Shown: positions 27,187 through 35,508 of the stretch, in pieces
Numbering within the stretch: the first letter of the stretch is position 1
How the letters are laid out: every line of letters starts with the position of its first letter
Assembly: GCA_031292035.1 (NCBI GenBank)
Contig: JARLHX010000183.1
Span: 1 to 39,195, forward strand
Length of the DNA stretch: 39,195 nucleotides
From: Negativicutes bacterium
GTDB lineage: Bacteria; Bacillota_C; Negativicutes; Sporomusales_B; JARLHX01
Direction: 5' to 3'
Program-made: the position numbers and the translations under genes
The notes under the pieces: model-generated
The model's database searches: none
Told to the model about the DNA's origin: nothing
Seen by the model: only the letters and a program-made list of their open reading frames with translations

Positions 27187-27870
27187 TTGCAAGCAGGGTT
27201 AATCGGCGTCGGAAGAATGGGGAAGGAATTGTCGCGTCGACTGGCCGGGCACGTCGACTTGACGGTGTTTGACCGCGATCCGGTTTTGCTGGAGGCGGTC
27301 GCCAATGAACTGAGCATCAAGACGGCAGCGAGCATGGAAGAACTGGCGACGCTAGGGACGGTTATTCTGGCGGTGCCTGATCAGGAAGTGATCAATTGCA
27401 TCAAAGATTTCAACCAGCAAAAGGAGCCGATGATTGCCATCAGCGTCGCCACCAACGTTGCTCAGCATGTGCTGGCCGAGACGGCGGCACGTCATGTGAA
27501 ATGCATCGGTGTTAAATTTGTGGGCCACGCCGGGGAGATGGCTCTCGGCCTTGATCCGGTGATTATCGTCAATGACCGGCCGGGCGAATTAAGCGTTTTG
27601 GCAGCAGAGTTGTTTGCAGCAGCAGGTCAGGTCGTGATTGGTAAAGCCGACGTGGTCGGATATATCAATACTGTCGCTGCCGAAAAGGCATTAGAAGCTG
27701 CGGTGGCGATCGAAGAGGGACTGCAACTGCAAGGGGTGACCCACCCCGCGATTATCAAAAGCGCCATCCGCCAAGTAGCGGCCGGTATATTGAAGGCCTA
27801 TGCCGATCAGGACCTCGGTCCTTTTGCCCGGCAAATCGTTCGCGCCGTGAGGGCCAAACATAAAAAGTGA
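27187..27870 (+). CDS. Pyrroline-5-carboxylate reductase-like NAD(P)-binding protein
   Basis: This 227-aa protein opens with a Rossmann fold (AGLIGVGRMGKELSRRL, then TVFDRD) and a second strand motif TVILAVPDQEV, like ProC and the F420-dependent NADP oxidoreductase group. The C-terminal half is helical and keeps a dimerisation-type region (GYINTVAAEKALEAAVAIEEG). It is shorter than typical ProC (about 270 aa), so a true proline role is doubtful. The start is TTG at 27187, eight bases after GGAG; an ATG at 27183 is out of frame. It is monocistronic, with a terminator at 27875-27910. Confidence 0.75.
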   Translation: MQAGLIGVGRMGKELSRRLAGHVDLTVFDRDPVLLEAVANELSIKTAASMEELATLGTVILAVPDQEVINCIKDFNQQKEPMIAISVATNVAQHVLAETAARHVKCIGVKFVGHAGEMALGLDPVIIVNDRPGELSVLAAELFAAAGQVVIGKADVVGYINTVAAEKALEAAVAIEEGLQLQGVTHPAIIKSAIRQVAAGILKAYADQDLGPFARQIVRAVRAKHKK

Positions 27871-27874
27871 TGGT

Positions 27875-27910
27875 AAGCACCTGCTGCTTTTTGTCAGATC
27901 AGGTGCTTTT
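27875..27910 (+). terminator. Terminator after the P5C-reductase-like gene
   Basis: AAGCACCTG pairs with CAGGTGCTT, followed by TTT. Confidence 0.75.
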
Positions 27911-28054
27911 CCTATGATAGCCTCAGGAAAATTTCAATTGTTGGCAGGAAAAGCTAAATTAGCGTCGTATAAAATGTTGAATATGTCCCCATGTTAAGAT
28001 AAAATATTAAGTATGCCAATCAATCTGTCTGAGGTTACATAGGAGGGAAAGATA

Positions 28055-28936
28055 ATGGAACAAGCTACATTTCGCGTAAAGGCCGGCCTAGCCGAAATGC
28101 TCAAGGGCGGCGTTATAATGGACGTAACCACACCCGAGCAGGCCAAGATTGCCGAAGCGGCAGGCGCCTGTGCGGTTATGGCCCTGGAAAGGGTTCCAGC
28201 CGACATCCGGGCTGCCGGCGGCGTGGCCCGCATGGCCGACCCGACGATCGTCCAGCGGATTATGGATGTTGTGACCATTCCGGTCATGGCAAAGGCACGC
28301 ATCGGTCATTTTGTCGAGGCTCAGATTTTAGAATCGCTTGGGGCCGACTATATCGATGAAAGCGAAGTGCTCACTCCGGCGGACAATAAATACCATATCA
28401 ATAAACACCTGTTCAAAGTGCCGTTTGTCTGCGGTGCCAAAAATCTTGGTGAAGCGCTGCGCCGGATTGGTGAAGGGGCAGCCATGATCCGTACTAAGGG
28501 CGAGCCTGGTACCGGCAATGTCGTTGAGGCTGTGACCCATATCCGGATGGTGATGGGTGAGATCCGCCTGCTGCAAAATCTGCCTGATGAGGAAGTGGCA
28601 GCGTTTGCCAAAAATATCGCCGCTCCCTACGATCTTGTAATGGAAACTAAAAAACTCGGCCGGCTGCCGGTGGTCAATTTCGCGGCTGGCGGTATTGCTA
28701 CCCCGGCTGATGCCGCACTGATGATGCAGCTTGGCTGCGACGGCATTTTCGTCGGCTCCGGGATTTTTAAAGCTGCCGATCCTGCCAAACGGGCGAAAGC
28801 CATTGTGGCAGCAACCACCTATTACAACGATCCGAAGGTGCTGGCTGAGGTATCCCAAGATCTGGGCGAAGCCATGCCTGGCCTGGAAATTTCTACCATC
28901 GCACCCAATGAACGGATGCAAGAACGGGGCTGGTAA
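28055..28936 (+). CDS. pdxS: Pyridoxal 5'-phosphate synthase subunit PdxS
   Basis: PdxS condenses ribose 5-phosphate, glyceraldehyde 3-phosphate and ammonia to PLP. The 293-aa TIM barrel matches the family length and has [20 protein letters not shown], the VMAKARIGH catalytic-lysine segment, [15 protein letters not shown] and the phosphate-binding [27 protein letters not shown] precedes the ATG. PdxT follows after three bases; the two form the 12+12 synthase complex with ammonia channelled from PdxT. Confidence 0.97.
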   Translation: MEQATFRVKAGLAEMLKGGVIMDVTTPEQAKIAEAAGACAVMALERVPADIRAAGGVARMADPTIVQRIMDVVTIPVMAKARIGHFVEAQILESLGADYIDESEVLTPADNKYHINKHLFKVPFVCGAKNLGEALRRIGEGAAMIRTKGEPGTGNVVEAVTHIRMVMGEIRLLQNLPDEEVAAFAKNIAAPYDLVMETKKLGRLPVVNFAAGGIATPADAALMMQLGCDGIFVGSGIFKAADPAKRAKAIVAATTYYNDPKVLAEVSQDLGEAMPGLEISTIAPNERMQERGW

Positions 28937-28939
28937 GAC

Positions 28940-29515
28940 TTGAAAATTGGCGTACTTGCCCTGCAGGGAGCTTTTCGTGAGCATCGTAATATGCTGGAAC
29001 GCTGCGGGGTTGAAGCAGTAGAGATCAGAAAACCGGAAGAACTGGATGATGTAGCAGGGCTTATCATTCCTGGCGGAGAGAGTACCACTATCGGTAAAAT
29101 GCTGGTCGACTGGGGCTTGATGGATAAGATTAAAAGCCGGGCGGCTGCAGGGATGGCGATTTACGGTACCTGCGCCGGAATGATTGTGCTTGCCAAGGAT
29201 ATTATCGGCAGCGAACAGCCGCGCCTCGGCCTGATGGATATAAGAGTACGGCGCAATGCTTCTGGTCGGCAGCGGGATAGTTTTGAAGCCGATCTTGCGA
29301 TACCCGAGTTTGGTGCAGAGCCGATCCGGGCGGTTTTTATCCGGGCCCCTTACATCGAAGCCGTCGGCCCGGAAGTTAAAGTGCTGGCTTCGGTTGATAA
29401 ATATCCTGTCGTAGCCCGGCAGGGGCAGTTTCTCGCGACGTCGTTTCACCCCGAGCTGACGAATGACAACCGGATTCACAAATATTTTATGGCGATGATT
29501 GAAAATCAGACCTAA
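28940..29515 (+). CDS. pdxT: Pyridoxal 5'-phosphate synthase glutaminase subunit PdxT
   Basis: This 191-aa class I-type glutaminase supplies ammonia to PdxS. The nucleophile Cys lies in YGTCAGMIVLA, the substrate motif is PGGESTTIGKML, and the catalytic His/Glu pair is in SFHPELTND. The start is TTG directly after the pdxS stop (KIGVLALQGAFREH follows), with no strong separate ribosome site, so translation is probably coupled. A terminator at 29563-29592 ends the unit. Confidence 0.97.
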   Translation: MKIGVLALQGAFREHRNMLERCGVEAVEIRKPEELDDVAGLIIPGGESTTIGKMLVDWGLMDKIKSRAAAGMAIYGTCAGMIVLAKDIIGSEQPRLGLMDIRVRRNASGRQRDSFEADLAIPEFGAEPIRAVFIRAPYIEAVGPEVKVLASVDKYPVVARQGQFLATSFHPELTNDNRIHKYFMAMIENQT

Positions 29516-29562
29516 TAGCACTGTTAAAGAGTGTAAACAATAACATCAAGTGCCGTAAACAA

Positions 29563-29592
29563 AGCCTGGGATAACTGCCCGGGCTGTTTTTT
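29563..29592 (+). terminator. Terminator of pdxST
   Basis: AGCCTGGG pairs with CCCGGGCT (one G-T pair), followed by G and six T residues. Confidence 0.85.
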
Positions 29593-29652
29593 CAGCCTGG
29601 TGCTTTTTTGGAAGGCAGGGGGGTCATCCATTTGGCAGAAGGGGGCTACGTA

Positions 29653-30894
29653 ATGGGCAATTCGGCCAGACTTCAGCAATTAAAGGTAGTCTTTTCTCTG
29701 GCGCCGGCGCAGCTCCAGCAGATCGCCGACCGGTTTCAGGCCGACATGTCGGCCGGGTTGGCTGGCGAGCCAAGTTCGCTAAAAATGCTGCCTTCCTATC
29801 TTGCCAAGCCGACAGGCAATGAACAGGGCCATTTTCTGGCTTTGGATTTCGGCGGAACCAATGTCCGGGTCCAGTTGATCGACCTGTCGGGCGATGGGCA
29901 GTGGGTAGTCAGACGAAAAATCGCCGCACCGCTGGCTGATCCAGCCGGGCTATACGACTATACTACAGCGGCGACAGTAGCCTCCGGGCTGTTCGATTTT
30001 CTGGCTGGGCAGATCGCCGCAGTGGTGGATGACCACGGCGATTATCGTTTAGGACATACCTTCTCATTTCCCTGCCGCCAGCACGGACTCAACCAGGCGG
30101 TGCTGCTCCATTGGACCAAAGAAATCAAAACAACCGGCGTGGAGGGCCAGGAAATAAATGCCTTGTTGGCCGCGGCGTTATTGCGTAGGGGCCTTTCCCG
30201 GGTAAAGCCCTGCGCCATTCTCAACGACACGGTGGGAACTTTGCTCACCGCCGCCTATGGCGACCTCTCGGCCGATATCGGCTCGATCTGCGGCACCGGC
30301 CACAATACTTGTTATTTTGAACCGACACTGAAAATAGTGATTAACATGGAGTCAGGCAATTTTGCCGCTTTGCCGGTCACAAAATATGATCAACAATTAG
30401 ATGCCGACAGCGAAAAACCGGGAACGCAGCAACTGGAAAAGATGGTGGCTGGCCGGTATCTGGGAGAACTGGTTCGGTTGATTGCCGTCGATTATCTTCC
30501 GTTGACCCTGCCGCCAGGCAGTGTATCAGCCGAAGATTTGGCAGCCATTATTGGTGACATTCCTGTGAAAGGACCGTTGGCCCGGCTAACCGCCGCCGAG
30601 TCAGAAATGCTGCAGGAGATCGCCGGCTTGGTGACAGCGCGTTCGGCCCGCTTGGTGGCGGCGACCTTTTTGGGGGTCTTATCACGAATCGATCCGGTGC
30701 TGGAATCGCCTCATACCATTGCGGTGGATGGGTCTTTGTATGAAAAAATGCCCGGCTATGCCGGGATGCTGGCAGCGGCTTTGGTCGAAGTGCTTGGAGA
30801 CAAAGCTGCTAAAGTAACAATAAAATTATCCAAGGACGGATCAGGAATCGGGGCAGCCATCGCTGCCGCGGTAGCCGGGCCAACGGCCGGTTAG
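29653..30894 (+). CDS. Eukaryotic-type hexokinase
   Basis: This 413-aa protein has the two-domain plan of eukaryotic hexokinases rather than bacterial ROK or Glk enzymes. Phosphate 1 is LDFGGTNVRV (64-73), the sugar-binding segment is TFSFPCRQHG followed by LLHWTKE, catalytic Asp192 is in LNDTVGTLLTAAYGD, phosphate 2 is CGTGHNTCYFE and the glucose Glu is in INMESGNF. It should phosphorylate glucose or another hexose with ATP. The ATG at 29653 is preferred because GAAGGGGG precedes it; TTG codons at 29608 and 29632 are alternatives. It stands alone after the pdxST terminator and ends against a convergent small gene. Confidence 0.9.
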   Translation: MGNSARLQQLKVVFSLAPAQLQQIADRFQADMSAGLAGEPSSLKMLPSYLAKPTGNEQGHFLALDFGGTNVRVQLIDLSGDGQWVVRRKIAAPLADPAGLYDYTTAATVASGLFDFLAGQIAAVVDDHGDYRLGHTFSFPCRQHGLNQAVLLHWTKEIKTTGVEGQEINALLAAALLRRGLSRVKPCAILNDTVGTLLTAAYGDLSADIGSICGTGHNTCYFEPTLKIVINMESGNFAALPVTKYDQQLDADSEKPGTQQLEKMVAGRYLGELVRLIAVDYLPLTLPPGSVSAEDLAAIIGDIPVKGPLARLTAAESEMLQEIAGLVTARSARLVAATFLGVLSRIDPVLESPHTIAVDGSLYEKMPGYAGMLAAALVEVLGDKAAKVTIKLSKDGSGIGAAIAAAVAGPTAG

Positions 30895-31148
30895 GCGTCC
30901 TTTGCTGCAGGGGGCACATCAGGGCTAACTGCCGGCATCGCGCCTTTGGGGCTGTTCCAGATGGAATTGATGGCATGGGTGGCGTTGAGCTGGGTCATAA
31001 GCCAGACATACATATCGCGCAGACTATTTAAGTCGAAATGGGTGTTTTCCACGGCGTTTAGCGTCCAGGCTGTCAGCCAGAGAATGACAAAGACTGCGGT
31101 GAACAGGCCGAGGCAAAGCTGGGGTACACCGTTCGCGCGGGACCACAA
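30891..31148 (-). CDS. 85-aa single-span membrane protein of unknown function
   Basis: I do not recognise this protein. It starts with TTG nine bases after AAGGAG. Residues about 11-32 (LCLGLFTAVFVILWLTAWTL) form one membrane segment. The rest is a soluble region ending in a Pro/Ala-rich tail (AMPAVSPDVPPAAKDA). Its stop overlaps the hexokinase stop by four bases tail to tail. A good ribosome site and a coherent hydrophobic segment favour a real gene. Confidence 0.6.
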   Translation of the reverse strand: MWSRANGVPQLCLGLFTAVFVILWLTAWTLNAVENTHFDLNSLRDMYVWLMTQLNATHAINSIWNSPKGAMPAVSPDVPPAAKDA

Positions 31149-31390
31149 ACCGAACCACTCCTTTTCTGAGTTTGCTACAGAATATGCCGCATCTTCGGTG
31201 AATGCGCGAGGCTTCGCTTGTCATTGTTCACATAAAAATATCAAGCGGTTGTTTATGAAAAATGGTTTGCGGTTGTGGACTTTCTTGTAAGTCAATATCG
31301 TTTTTAAAATTAAACATTAGACTGAAATGATAGGACATAATAGTTGTATCATTTTTTGTCATACCCATCTTGAGAGCCATTACCCTTGTC

Positions 31391-31405
31391 TTTGACCAGG
31401 TCAAA
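31391..31405. promoter_or_regulatory. TTTGACC-A-GGTCAAA palindrome upstream of the DUF421 gene
   Basis: This perfect 7-1-7 inverted repeat overlaps a possible -35 (TTGACC, 31392-31397) followed by TATTCT (31413-31418, 15-bp spacer). It resembles a dimeric repressor site. The rest of the 31149-31468 gap is AT-rich without a clear gene. Confidence 0.4.
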
Positions 31406-31468
31406 ATTTTAATATTCTTCTAACGTACACATCACAGATACAATTTAGGCTGGGAGGAAAGCGCCCGC

Positions 31469-32176
31469 ATGGAAGGTATTGCCGAAACCGTCTATCGAAC
31501 TTTTATTGCTCTGGGAGCACTATTGCTGGTAGTAAAAATTATGGGGAGGAGATCCCTGGCCCAGCTGACGTTATATGATTATGTGATTGGTCTCATCCTT
31601 GGCAACATCGGAGCCTCCTTTGCTGTTGGCAGATCCACCTCAATCCTTGAAGGGCTGGTAAGTCTTGCGGCAGCAACAATATGGATTCTGGGGGTAAATT
31701 TTTTTACGCAAAGAAACCTTGTTGCAAGAAAGTTTATCGACTCCGAGCCAATCATTGTCGTTTACAAGGGACGTATTCTTGAAGAGAACCTTCGTAAAAA
31801 ATTTTATAATGTAAACGATTTACTAGAGGAATTGCGGCACCAGGGAATCTTTAACCCCAGTGATGTAGAGGCGGCTGTCATTGAAACCGACGGTGAGATA
31901 AGCGTACTGGAAAAAAACACGGCAAAGGCGGTCGATGATACCGGAAACAACTCGCTAAATTTTTCCAGTGTCAGCAGCAAGCTGATCGGACGGGAGCTTA
32001 TTATCGATGGGAAGGTGATCGAGAAAAGTTTGATTGAAAGTGGTGTGACTTTGGAGTGGCTTAACAGTAGTTTGGCTTCTCAGGGGGCAAAGCTTCAGGA
32101 TGTCATTGTGGCCATGATTACGCCGGAGGGAAAGCTGTATCTCGACAAAAAGGATGATGAAATCGACCCCAAATGA
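31469..32176 (+). CDS. DUF421/YetF-family membrane protein
   Basis: This 235-aa protein has three N-terminal hydrophobic segments (about residues 8-26, 36-55, 62-80), the family pattern GRRSLAQLTLYDYVIGLILGNIG (from residue 26), and a cytoplasmic tail in two parts (VARKFIDSEPIIVVYKGRIL and a C-terminal GRELIIDGKVI repeat-like unit). In spore formers some relatives act in spores or cell-envelope stress; the biochemical role is unknown. GGGAGG lies 12 bases before the ATG. Confidence 0.85.
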   Translation: MEGIAETVYRTFIALGALLLVVKIMGRRSLAQLTLYDYVIGLILGNIGASFAVGRSTSILEGLVSLAAATIWILGVNFFTQRNLVARKFIDSEPIIVVYKGRILEENLRKKFYNVNDLLEELRHQGIFNPSDVEAAVIETDGEISVLEKNTAKAVDDTGNNSLNFSSVSSKLIGRELIIDGKVIEKSLIESGVTLEWLNSSLASQGAKLQDVIVAMITPEGKLYLDKKDDEIDPK

Positions 32177-32232
32177 TCTTCATTGGAGTGCAAATAGGTG
32201 ATGCGGGCGGGCGCCCACCCCGGTGGCAGAGA

Positions 32233-32270
32233 GCCGACATGGATTTATTTCCCTGTCGGTTTTCATTTTT
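32233..32270 (+). terminator. Probable terminator after the DUF421 gene
   Basis: GCCGACA pairs with TGTCGGT and is followed by TTTCATTTTT. Just upstream, 32201-32232 is very GC-rich (GGGCGGGCGCCCACC) and may form another hairpin. Confidence 0.6.
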
Positions 32271-32315
32271 ACGCGGCAATAATAGCTATAGAAGTTGTAT
32301 TGGCGGGTGATGGTC

Positions 32316-33446
32316 ATGAAAATCGGCATCGTAGGGCCAATATCGAAGGATAGCATGATTTTGCCGGACGGCAACGTGGAACCAAAATGGGGAGCTGTGG
32401 CCTACAGTGCATTAGCAATTGCGAAGTTATTAAATGGTTCAAAAGACCTTGTCGTATGCTTGTCCCATTTATCGCCAGAGGATATTAACGAGGTACGGGC
32501 CTTTCTTGATCACCCCAATATCATCATCCCGGACATTGACACAGCGGACACAAAAGGGACAAAGATTGAACTGCGTCACATTGACAATCAGGAGCGGGTT
32601 AGCCGCCAGATGCAGACAATGACTCCTGTCTCGCCGAAGGAAATGAAGCTGCTGGCGGACTGTGATTATCTCATATTGATGCCGCTTAATGAAAATGACA
32701 TTCCGCTTGGGGCTGTCAAGGAATTTCGGCAGGGTTCGCGGGCGCTAATTTTCCTTGATGTACATGGACTGATTACCGGTGTTGACTCAGCCGGCAAACG
32801 CTATAAAAAAGGCTGGGAACAATCCCATAAGTGGATCGAAACCATTGATTTTTTGAAAATGAACGACAAGGAAGCGCCCTGGGCGGCCGGGCGCTTTTTG
32901 AAGGAGCAGGAGGACTACGCCCGTTTCGCTGGCTCTGTCATTGATAGGGGGTTGTCGGCATGTTGGATTACGTTCGGCGACCAGTCGTCGCTGATCGCTT
33001 GGCGGCGCAATGAGCGGGTATTTTGGGCGTACGTTCCAGTGGTGGATGTGGGAAAGGTCGTAGACACCATCGGTTGTGGCGACACAGCTTCAGCCGGGTT
33101 CATCTATTCTTATGCAAAGATGCATAATCCTTTGCTGGCTGTGGTGCTGGGCAATGTTTTCGGTTCAGTCAAGGCCTCGCTTTCTGCGATCAATGAATTT
33201 CCTTCGAAGCCGGAAGTTAGGGGGATGGTTTATCAGCACTATCGCCACTATCTCCACACCGTGCTTGACGAGTTTCTTACCCAAGACCATTTGATTGTCC
33301 ATGAAGTAAAGGAGGACCACCCAGATGAAAGTTCTCTGCACAGCACAGATGGGCACAGGTACGATTATGGGACAGACCATGCGGGTGGCGGCGATCGCCA
33401 AGGCTCTCCAACACCGGGGCCATGGGGTGAAATTTTTGGCCGGTGA
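32316..33446 (+). CDS. PfkB-family sugar kinase with overlapping C-terminal tail
   Basis: This 376-aa ribokinase/PfkB-like kinase has its catalytic base in VVDTIGCGDTASAGF (Asp256; the family norm is GAGD, here GCGD). It should phosphorylate a sugar, nucleoside or similar alcohol. It starts at ATG 32316 (MKIGIVGPIS). The last 40 or so residues, after about VHEVKED, overlap the next gene's first 122 bases in another frame and are Gly/Pro-rich without domain character. A stop in another frame lies beside the AAAGGAGG of the next gene. This suggests a frameshift or lost stop near 33290-33310. The product probably feeds the glycosyltransferase and nucleotidyltransferase downstream. Confidence 0.82.
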   Translation: MKIGIVGPISKDSMILPDGNVEPKWGAVAYSALAIAKLLNGSKDLVVCLSHLSPEDINEVRAFLDHPNIIIPDIDTADTKGTKIELRHIDNQERVSRQMQTMTPVSPKEMKLLADCDYLILMPLNENDIPLGAVKEFRQGSRALIFLDVHGLITGVDSAGKRYKKGWEQSHKWIETIDFLKMNDKEAPWAAGRFLKEQEDYARFAGSVIDRGLSACWITFGDQSSLIAWRRNERVFWAYVPVVDVGKVVDTIGCGDTASAGFIYSYAKMHNPLLAVVLGNVFGSVKASLSAINEFPSKPEVRGMVYQHYRHYLHTVLDEFLTQDHLIVHEVKEDHPDESSLHSTDGHRYDYGTDHAGGGDRQGSPTPGPWGEIFGR

Positions 33447-34521
33447 CAAGCTCATACCCGTTATTAAGGATCTTGGAATTGACGTTATCGAAATTGCTGA
33501 TATGCCTCATTATGATTACTCGTTCGGCAACCAGCCGACCAACCCCAAAGAGCAAAAAGAGCTGCAGAGCAAGGGGCAGCTGGTCATGGCCAAAATTCAG
33601 GAGATCGAAACAGCGGCAGCTGCGCGCGAACAGCCGGATCTTCTGCTTTGCGGCACAATCAGCGGCCCTAAAGTCGGGCAGAGCCTCGGTATCCAATCCA
33701 TGTTGGTATTTTTGCAGCCGCATGGAGCCAAGACACTGGCGATGTTTGATCAGCGACTGAAGGATAGTAAAATTAAAGATGAAATAGCCAGTTCACTGGC
33801 AGCGGCAGACATTATCATCCTTGAAGGCATGCCCGAAATAAGCGGTGGAGTAAATTTTGAGGGACTAGGGAATCATTCTGCGGTATTGCAAGATAAGCTG
33901 CATTTTACCGGGCCGTTGCTGACTGAGTACCCGGATGCCATGCCGCCGCGCAAGACCCTTAAGAAAAAACATATCGGCGCTGGAGATCAGCAATTGGTGT
34001 ATGTGACCATTGGCGGCGGCTCGTCGCTTATTGGCGAACAGTTTCTGCGGCTTGTCCTGGATTCGCTGAGAATGCTGCCGCAGCTGACTGGGGTCGTTGC
34101 TACAGGCATTGCTATATCGCCGGATAAGATTAAAACATTCAACCCGCCAGGCAACGTCATAATTAAGGGCTTCGTGCCCGGCACCGAGCTAATCAAGGCC
34201 AGTGATGTAACTGTTTTTCACGGCGGGTCATCTACCCTGATGACCTGTTTGGCCTGCGGCACACCGGCGGTTGTGGTCCCTTCCATGGGCGAGCAGGAGG
34301 ACAATGGAGCCGTGTTGACCCAGTACGGCGCGGGAATTGTCTTGGACAAGCAAAAGCTGACAGCAAACATGTTGGCGGAAGCGGTCGAAACCGTAGTTAA
34401 TGACCCTGGATACCGTGAACAAGCCGCAAAACTTAAAGCAATAGGGGAGAAGTACGGTGGGGCTGAGCTGGCTGCATCCTTGGCAGAAAAGCTTGCTCTA
34501 CGGGAGGCGGTTCTCCAGTGA
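33325..34521 (+). CDS. GT1-type (UGT/MurG-like) glycosyltransferase
   Basis: This 398-aa GT-B fold enzyme has an N-terminal acceptor domain (TAQMGTGTIMGQTMRVAAIA) and a C-terminal donor domain with VYVTIGGGSS, KGFVPGTELIKASDVTVFHG and GGSSTLMTCLACGTPAVVVP followed by EQEDNG, the UGT-like nucleotide-sugar motif. AAAGGAGG is correctly placed before the ATG, so this start is firm even though it lies inside the upstream ORF. It overlaps the nucleotidyltransferase by four bases (GTGA). Donor and acceptor are unknown. Confidence 0.87.
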   Translation: MKVLCTAQMGTGTIMGQTMRVAAIAKALQHRGHGVKFLAGDKLIPVIKDLGIDVIEIADMPHYDYSFGNQPTNPKEQKELQSKGQLVMAKIQEIETAAAAREQPDLLLCGTISGPKVGQSLGIQSMLVFLQPHGAKTLAMFDQRLKDSKIKDEIASSLAAADIIILEGMPEISGGVNFEGLGNHSAVLQDKLHFTGPLLTEYPDAMPPRKTLKKKHIGAGDQQLVYVTIGGGSSLIGEQFLRLVLDSLRMLPQLTGVVATGIAISPDKIKTFNPPGNVIIKGFVPGTELIKASDVTVFHGGSSTLMTCLACGTPAVVVPSMGEQEDNGAVLTQYGAGIVLDKQKLTANMLAEAVETVVNDPGYREQAAKLKAIGEKYGGAELAASLAEKLALREAVLQ

Positions 34522-35312
34522 AAACCTTAATTTTGGCAGCCGGGAAGGGGACTCGATTGCGACCGATAACCGACTTTATCCCAAAGCCGATGGTGCCGAT
34601 ACACGGCAGACCGCTCTTGGAATGGCTTCTTCTCCACCTGATTTCGCATGGGTTGCGGGAATATGTGATGGCTGTCAGCTATTTTGCCGATCAAATTGAG
34701 AATTATTTTGGCGACGGCAGCCGCTGGGGCGTTAAAATCGAGTATAGCTATGGTTTATCGCCTGGTGGAAAAGCCGGCGAGGTTTGGCGGGCAAAGGAGC
34801 TTCTCGGCAACGACGAAAAGCAATTTCTCGTTGTGCCGGGAGATACAATTAGTCATCTTGATTACAGTGAGTTGATTGCTTTTCACCAAAGGCACCGCGG
34901 GTTAGTCACAATCGCATTATCCACTTGCTACCGCTTGGAAGTGGGTCTGGCGGAAGTGAATGAACAAGAGATTGTCACGCATTTTTATGAGAAGGCCAAT
35001 CTTGGTCGGCCTGTCAGCACAGGGGCCTATATGCTGGATAGCGGCATAATGCCTTATATAGAACGATTTGTGCCAGACCGTCACATGGTAGATTTACCTG
35101 GAGACGTTTTTCCGGCGCTGCTTAAGGAGAATGTTCCCATATACGGTTTTGTGCGGGACTATGATTGGCGGGATATCGGCAAGATGAGTGACTATGAAGA
35201 AATAACAAAAATGCCGACCGTCGAAGCGTCGCGTGTTCTATGTCTGGATAAGATAAACAGTATTTCGCAGGGAGTTGCGAGTACCCGGCCGGCCCAAATT
35301 TCTATCAATTGA
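34518..35312 (+). CDS. Sugar-phosphate nucleotidyltransferase
   Basis: This 264-aa protein of the RfbA/GlmU-N type transfers NMP to a sugar 1-phosphate. It opens with LILAAGKGTRLRPITDFIPK and PMVPIHGRPLLEW, with the metal aspartate in VVPGDTISHLD and later YDWRDIGKMSDYEE. There is no C-terminal left-handed helix acyltransferase domain, so it is a single-function enzyme. The start is GTG, overlapping the glycosyltransferase stop. It likely makes the nucleotide sugar used by that enzyme. Confidence 0.87.
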   Translation: MKTLILAAGKGTRLRPITDFIPKPMVPIHGRPLLEWLLLHLISHGLREYVMAVSYFADQIENYFGDGSRWGVKIEYSYGLSPGGKAGEVWRAKELLGNDEKQFLVVPGDTISHLDYSELIAFHQRHRGLVTIALSTCYRLEVGLAEVNEQEIVTHFYEKANLGRPVSTGAYMLDSGIMPYIERFVPDRHMVDLPGDVFPALLKENVPIYGFVRDYDWRDIGKMSDYEEITKMPTVEASRVLCLDKINSISQGVASTRPAQISIN

Positions 35313-35364
35313 AAGTGTGCTTTGCGACAACATATAACATAAATTCGCAGTTAAAAGCGAAGAC

Positions 35365-35406
35365 CACAGGAATAAGGGCTACCACCTGGTAGCCCTTATT
35401 CCTGTG
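35365..35406. terminator. Perfect 19-bp hairpin after the sugar cassette
   Basis: CACAGGAATAAGGGCTACC pairs exactly with GGTAGCCCTTATTCCTGTG around a four-base loop. It has no T run, so it is either a terminator working by strength of fold or another structural element. Confidence 0.6.
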
Positions 35407-35438
35407 CCTGGTTAGAGATTTTTCCAAGGGTTTTTGTA

Positions 35439-35474
35439 TTGACCTGGATAAAAGTTCTTGATATTATTAATAAT
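35439..35474 (+). promoter_or_regulatory. Promoter and candidate operator of the padR-efflux operon
   Basis: TTGACC (35439-35444), a 17-bp spacer and TATTAT (35462-35467) form a good promoter. The perfect palindrome ATTATTAATAAT (35463-35474) overlaps the -10, an apt place for autoregulation by PadR. Confidence 0.65.
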
Positions 35475-35508
35475 GATAAAAATAATTACTTTGAATGAGG
35501 GGATAATT

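Noticed and set aside
28328..29521. Long (397-codon) open frame on the - strand opposite pdxS and pdxT
   Set aside because: It lies fully antisense to two unmistakable genes, has no domain pattern and is an artefact of codon bias.
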